Assembly (NCBI GenBank): GCA_903887035.1 | Contig: CAISOG010000113.1 | Location: 1-6,592, forward strand | Origin: an uncultured Holosporaceae bacterium | GTDB taxonomy: Bacteria; Pseudomonadota; Alphaproteobacteria; CAISOG01 | Direction: 5' to 3' | Length of the DNA stretch: 6,592 bases | Translations under genes and position numbers: made by a program | In this document: in pieces, positions 6,115-6,592 of the stretch | Position numbering within the stretch: the first letter of the stretch is position 1 | Layout of the letters: each line of letters opens with the position of its first letter | The notes under the pieces: generated by a model | What the model was told of the DNA's origin: nothing | The model's input: the letters and a program-made list of their open reading frames with translations, nothing else | Database searches by the model: none

Positions 6115-6120
6115 ATTATA
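6115..6120 (-). promoter_or_regulatory. Possible -10 box immediately upstream of virB10
   Basis: A perfect TATAAT on the minus strand ends seven bases before the virB10 ATG. Initiation at the usual distance would fall at or next to the ATG, giving a leaderless or nearly leaderless mRNA, and no Shine-Dalgarno precedes this ATG. The -35 position at 17-bp spacing (TAGCCC) is poor. The octamer CCTTTGAT occurs twice upstream (6139-6132 and 6171-6164, 32 bp apart), the nearer copy touching the -35 region. If translation instead starts at Met7, a leader of about 18 bases would result. Confidence 0.3.
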
Positions 6121-6196
6121 ACCAGCCCGCCATCAAAGGGCTATAGCGTTTTTGACGTCTTCAATCAAAGGATTTCAGGGCGATATGCGTTATAAG

Positions 6197-6592
6197 CTAG
6201 TATGAAGAATAAACCTTGTAGTAAAAATTTCTTTTGTTCGAATCGTACGGTCTTGTCCAAACCCCTTCAGGGCGAACGCTTCCATTGATAACAGGCAACT
6301 CAATGTTAGGAGGAACCTCACCAGGTGCATCGGCTGTAACACTAGCATCGCCTACCAGTTTAAGTGAAGTTGGTGCGCCAACAGTCGTTGGTGGCACCAA
6401 CTTTTTTAAAATAACACCATAATCTTTGAAAGGAAGTGCCTCAGCGGTACCGGCCTGCCATAGTAGGTTGTTAACCTGTTTGGCCACGGCCTCTGTCAAT
6501 GGGGCCGTCCAGACCAAATAGGTGCTGTCACGTAAACCGTTGCCACCCTGGCCATAATTGGTGGTTTGAACCCTAGTAAGGAATAATTCGCA
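6197..6592 (-). CDS. 3' end of an unrecognised gene upstream of virB10 (partial at right edge)
   Basis: The frame is open from the right edge of the window to a TAG at 6199-6197, giving 131 C-terminal residues. The TTG at 6517 could serve as a start, but the frame continues without a stop beyond it and no Shine-Dalgarno precedes it, so this is the tail of a longer protein. The fragment begins with a Gly/Asn-rich stretch (TTNYGQGGNGLRDSTYLVW). It continues with a helix-like segment (LTEAVAKQVNNLLWQAG), then a Pro/Val-rich beta-prone region, and ends in an aromatic, positively charged tail (KRNFYYKVYSSY). No membrane segment is visible in this part. It lies 89 bp ahead of virB10 on the same strand, so it is probably part of the T4SS locus. 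It lacks the C-terminal pattern I would expect of VirB9. I do not recognise it. Confidence 0.7.
   Translation of the reverse strand, partial: CELFLTRVQTTNYGQGGNGLRDSTYLVWTAPLTEAVAKQVNNLLWQAGTAEALPFKDYGVILKKLVPPTTVGAPTSLKLVGDASVTADAPGEVPPNIELPVINGSVRPEGVWTRPYDSNKRNFYYKVYSSY

Noticed and set aside
6197..6517. Separate 106-residue gene starting at TTG 6517
   Set aside because: The same frame stays open to the window edge and no Shine-Dalgarno precedes the TTG, so a truncated longer gene is more likely.

Overview
The window looks like Gram-negative, probably proteobacterial, DNA of moderate GC content. It carries the distal part of a P-type (VirB/VirD4) type IV secretion system (T4SS) on the minus strand. 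The gene order virB10-virB11-virD4 in one direction is the order known from Rickettsiales and some other Alphaproteobacteria, so an alphaproteobacterial host, or a mobile element from one, is my best guess. No species can be named from the sequence.

Layout. Positions 1-697 (plus strand) hold the 3' end of one gene and a complete 172-residue gene 5 bp behind it. Both look like envelope proteins and I recognise neither. They run tail to tail into virD4, with 99 bp between the stop codons (698-796). From 797 to 6592 everything is on the minus strand. Read in the direction of transcription, it holds the 3' end of an unrecognised gene entering from the right edge (6592-6197), virB10 (6107-4269), virB11 (4095-2965) and virD4 (2923-797). 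The two larger gaps in this series (6108-6196 and 4096-4268) and the short virB11-virD4 gap (2924-2964) contain the least ordinary DNA in the window: a 24-bp inverted repeat with a 12-nt loop, a 10-bp tandem repeat, G/C homopolymers, hexamer repeats and two TATAAT boxes.

How the genes work together, from known T4SS biology: VirB10 links the inner-membrane ATPases to the outer-membrane pore, VirB11 is the hexameric traffic ATPase, and VirD4 is the membrane coupling protein that recruits DNA or protein substrates. The Walker motifs of both ATPases are intact, so the module looks functional. The window does not show whether it serves conjugation or effector delivery; no relaxase, oriT or effector is visible.

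Most unusual points: (1) VirB10 carries an extra immunoglobulin-like ASH/choice-of-anchor-D-type domain, an ambiguous lipoprotein/anchor segment, and a low-complexity C-terminal tail of about 135 residues. (2) A long AT-rich hairpin lies between virB10 and virB11, and its loop is perfectly complementary to a nearby 7-mer. (3) A C10-A7 tract with hexamer repeats forms the leader of virD4. (4) An unrecognised gene sits where virB9 would be expected.
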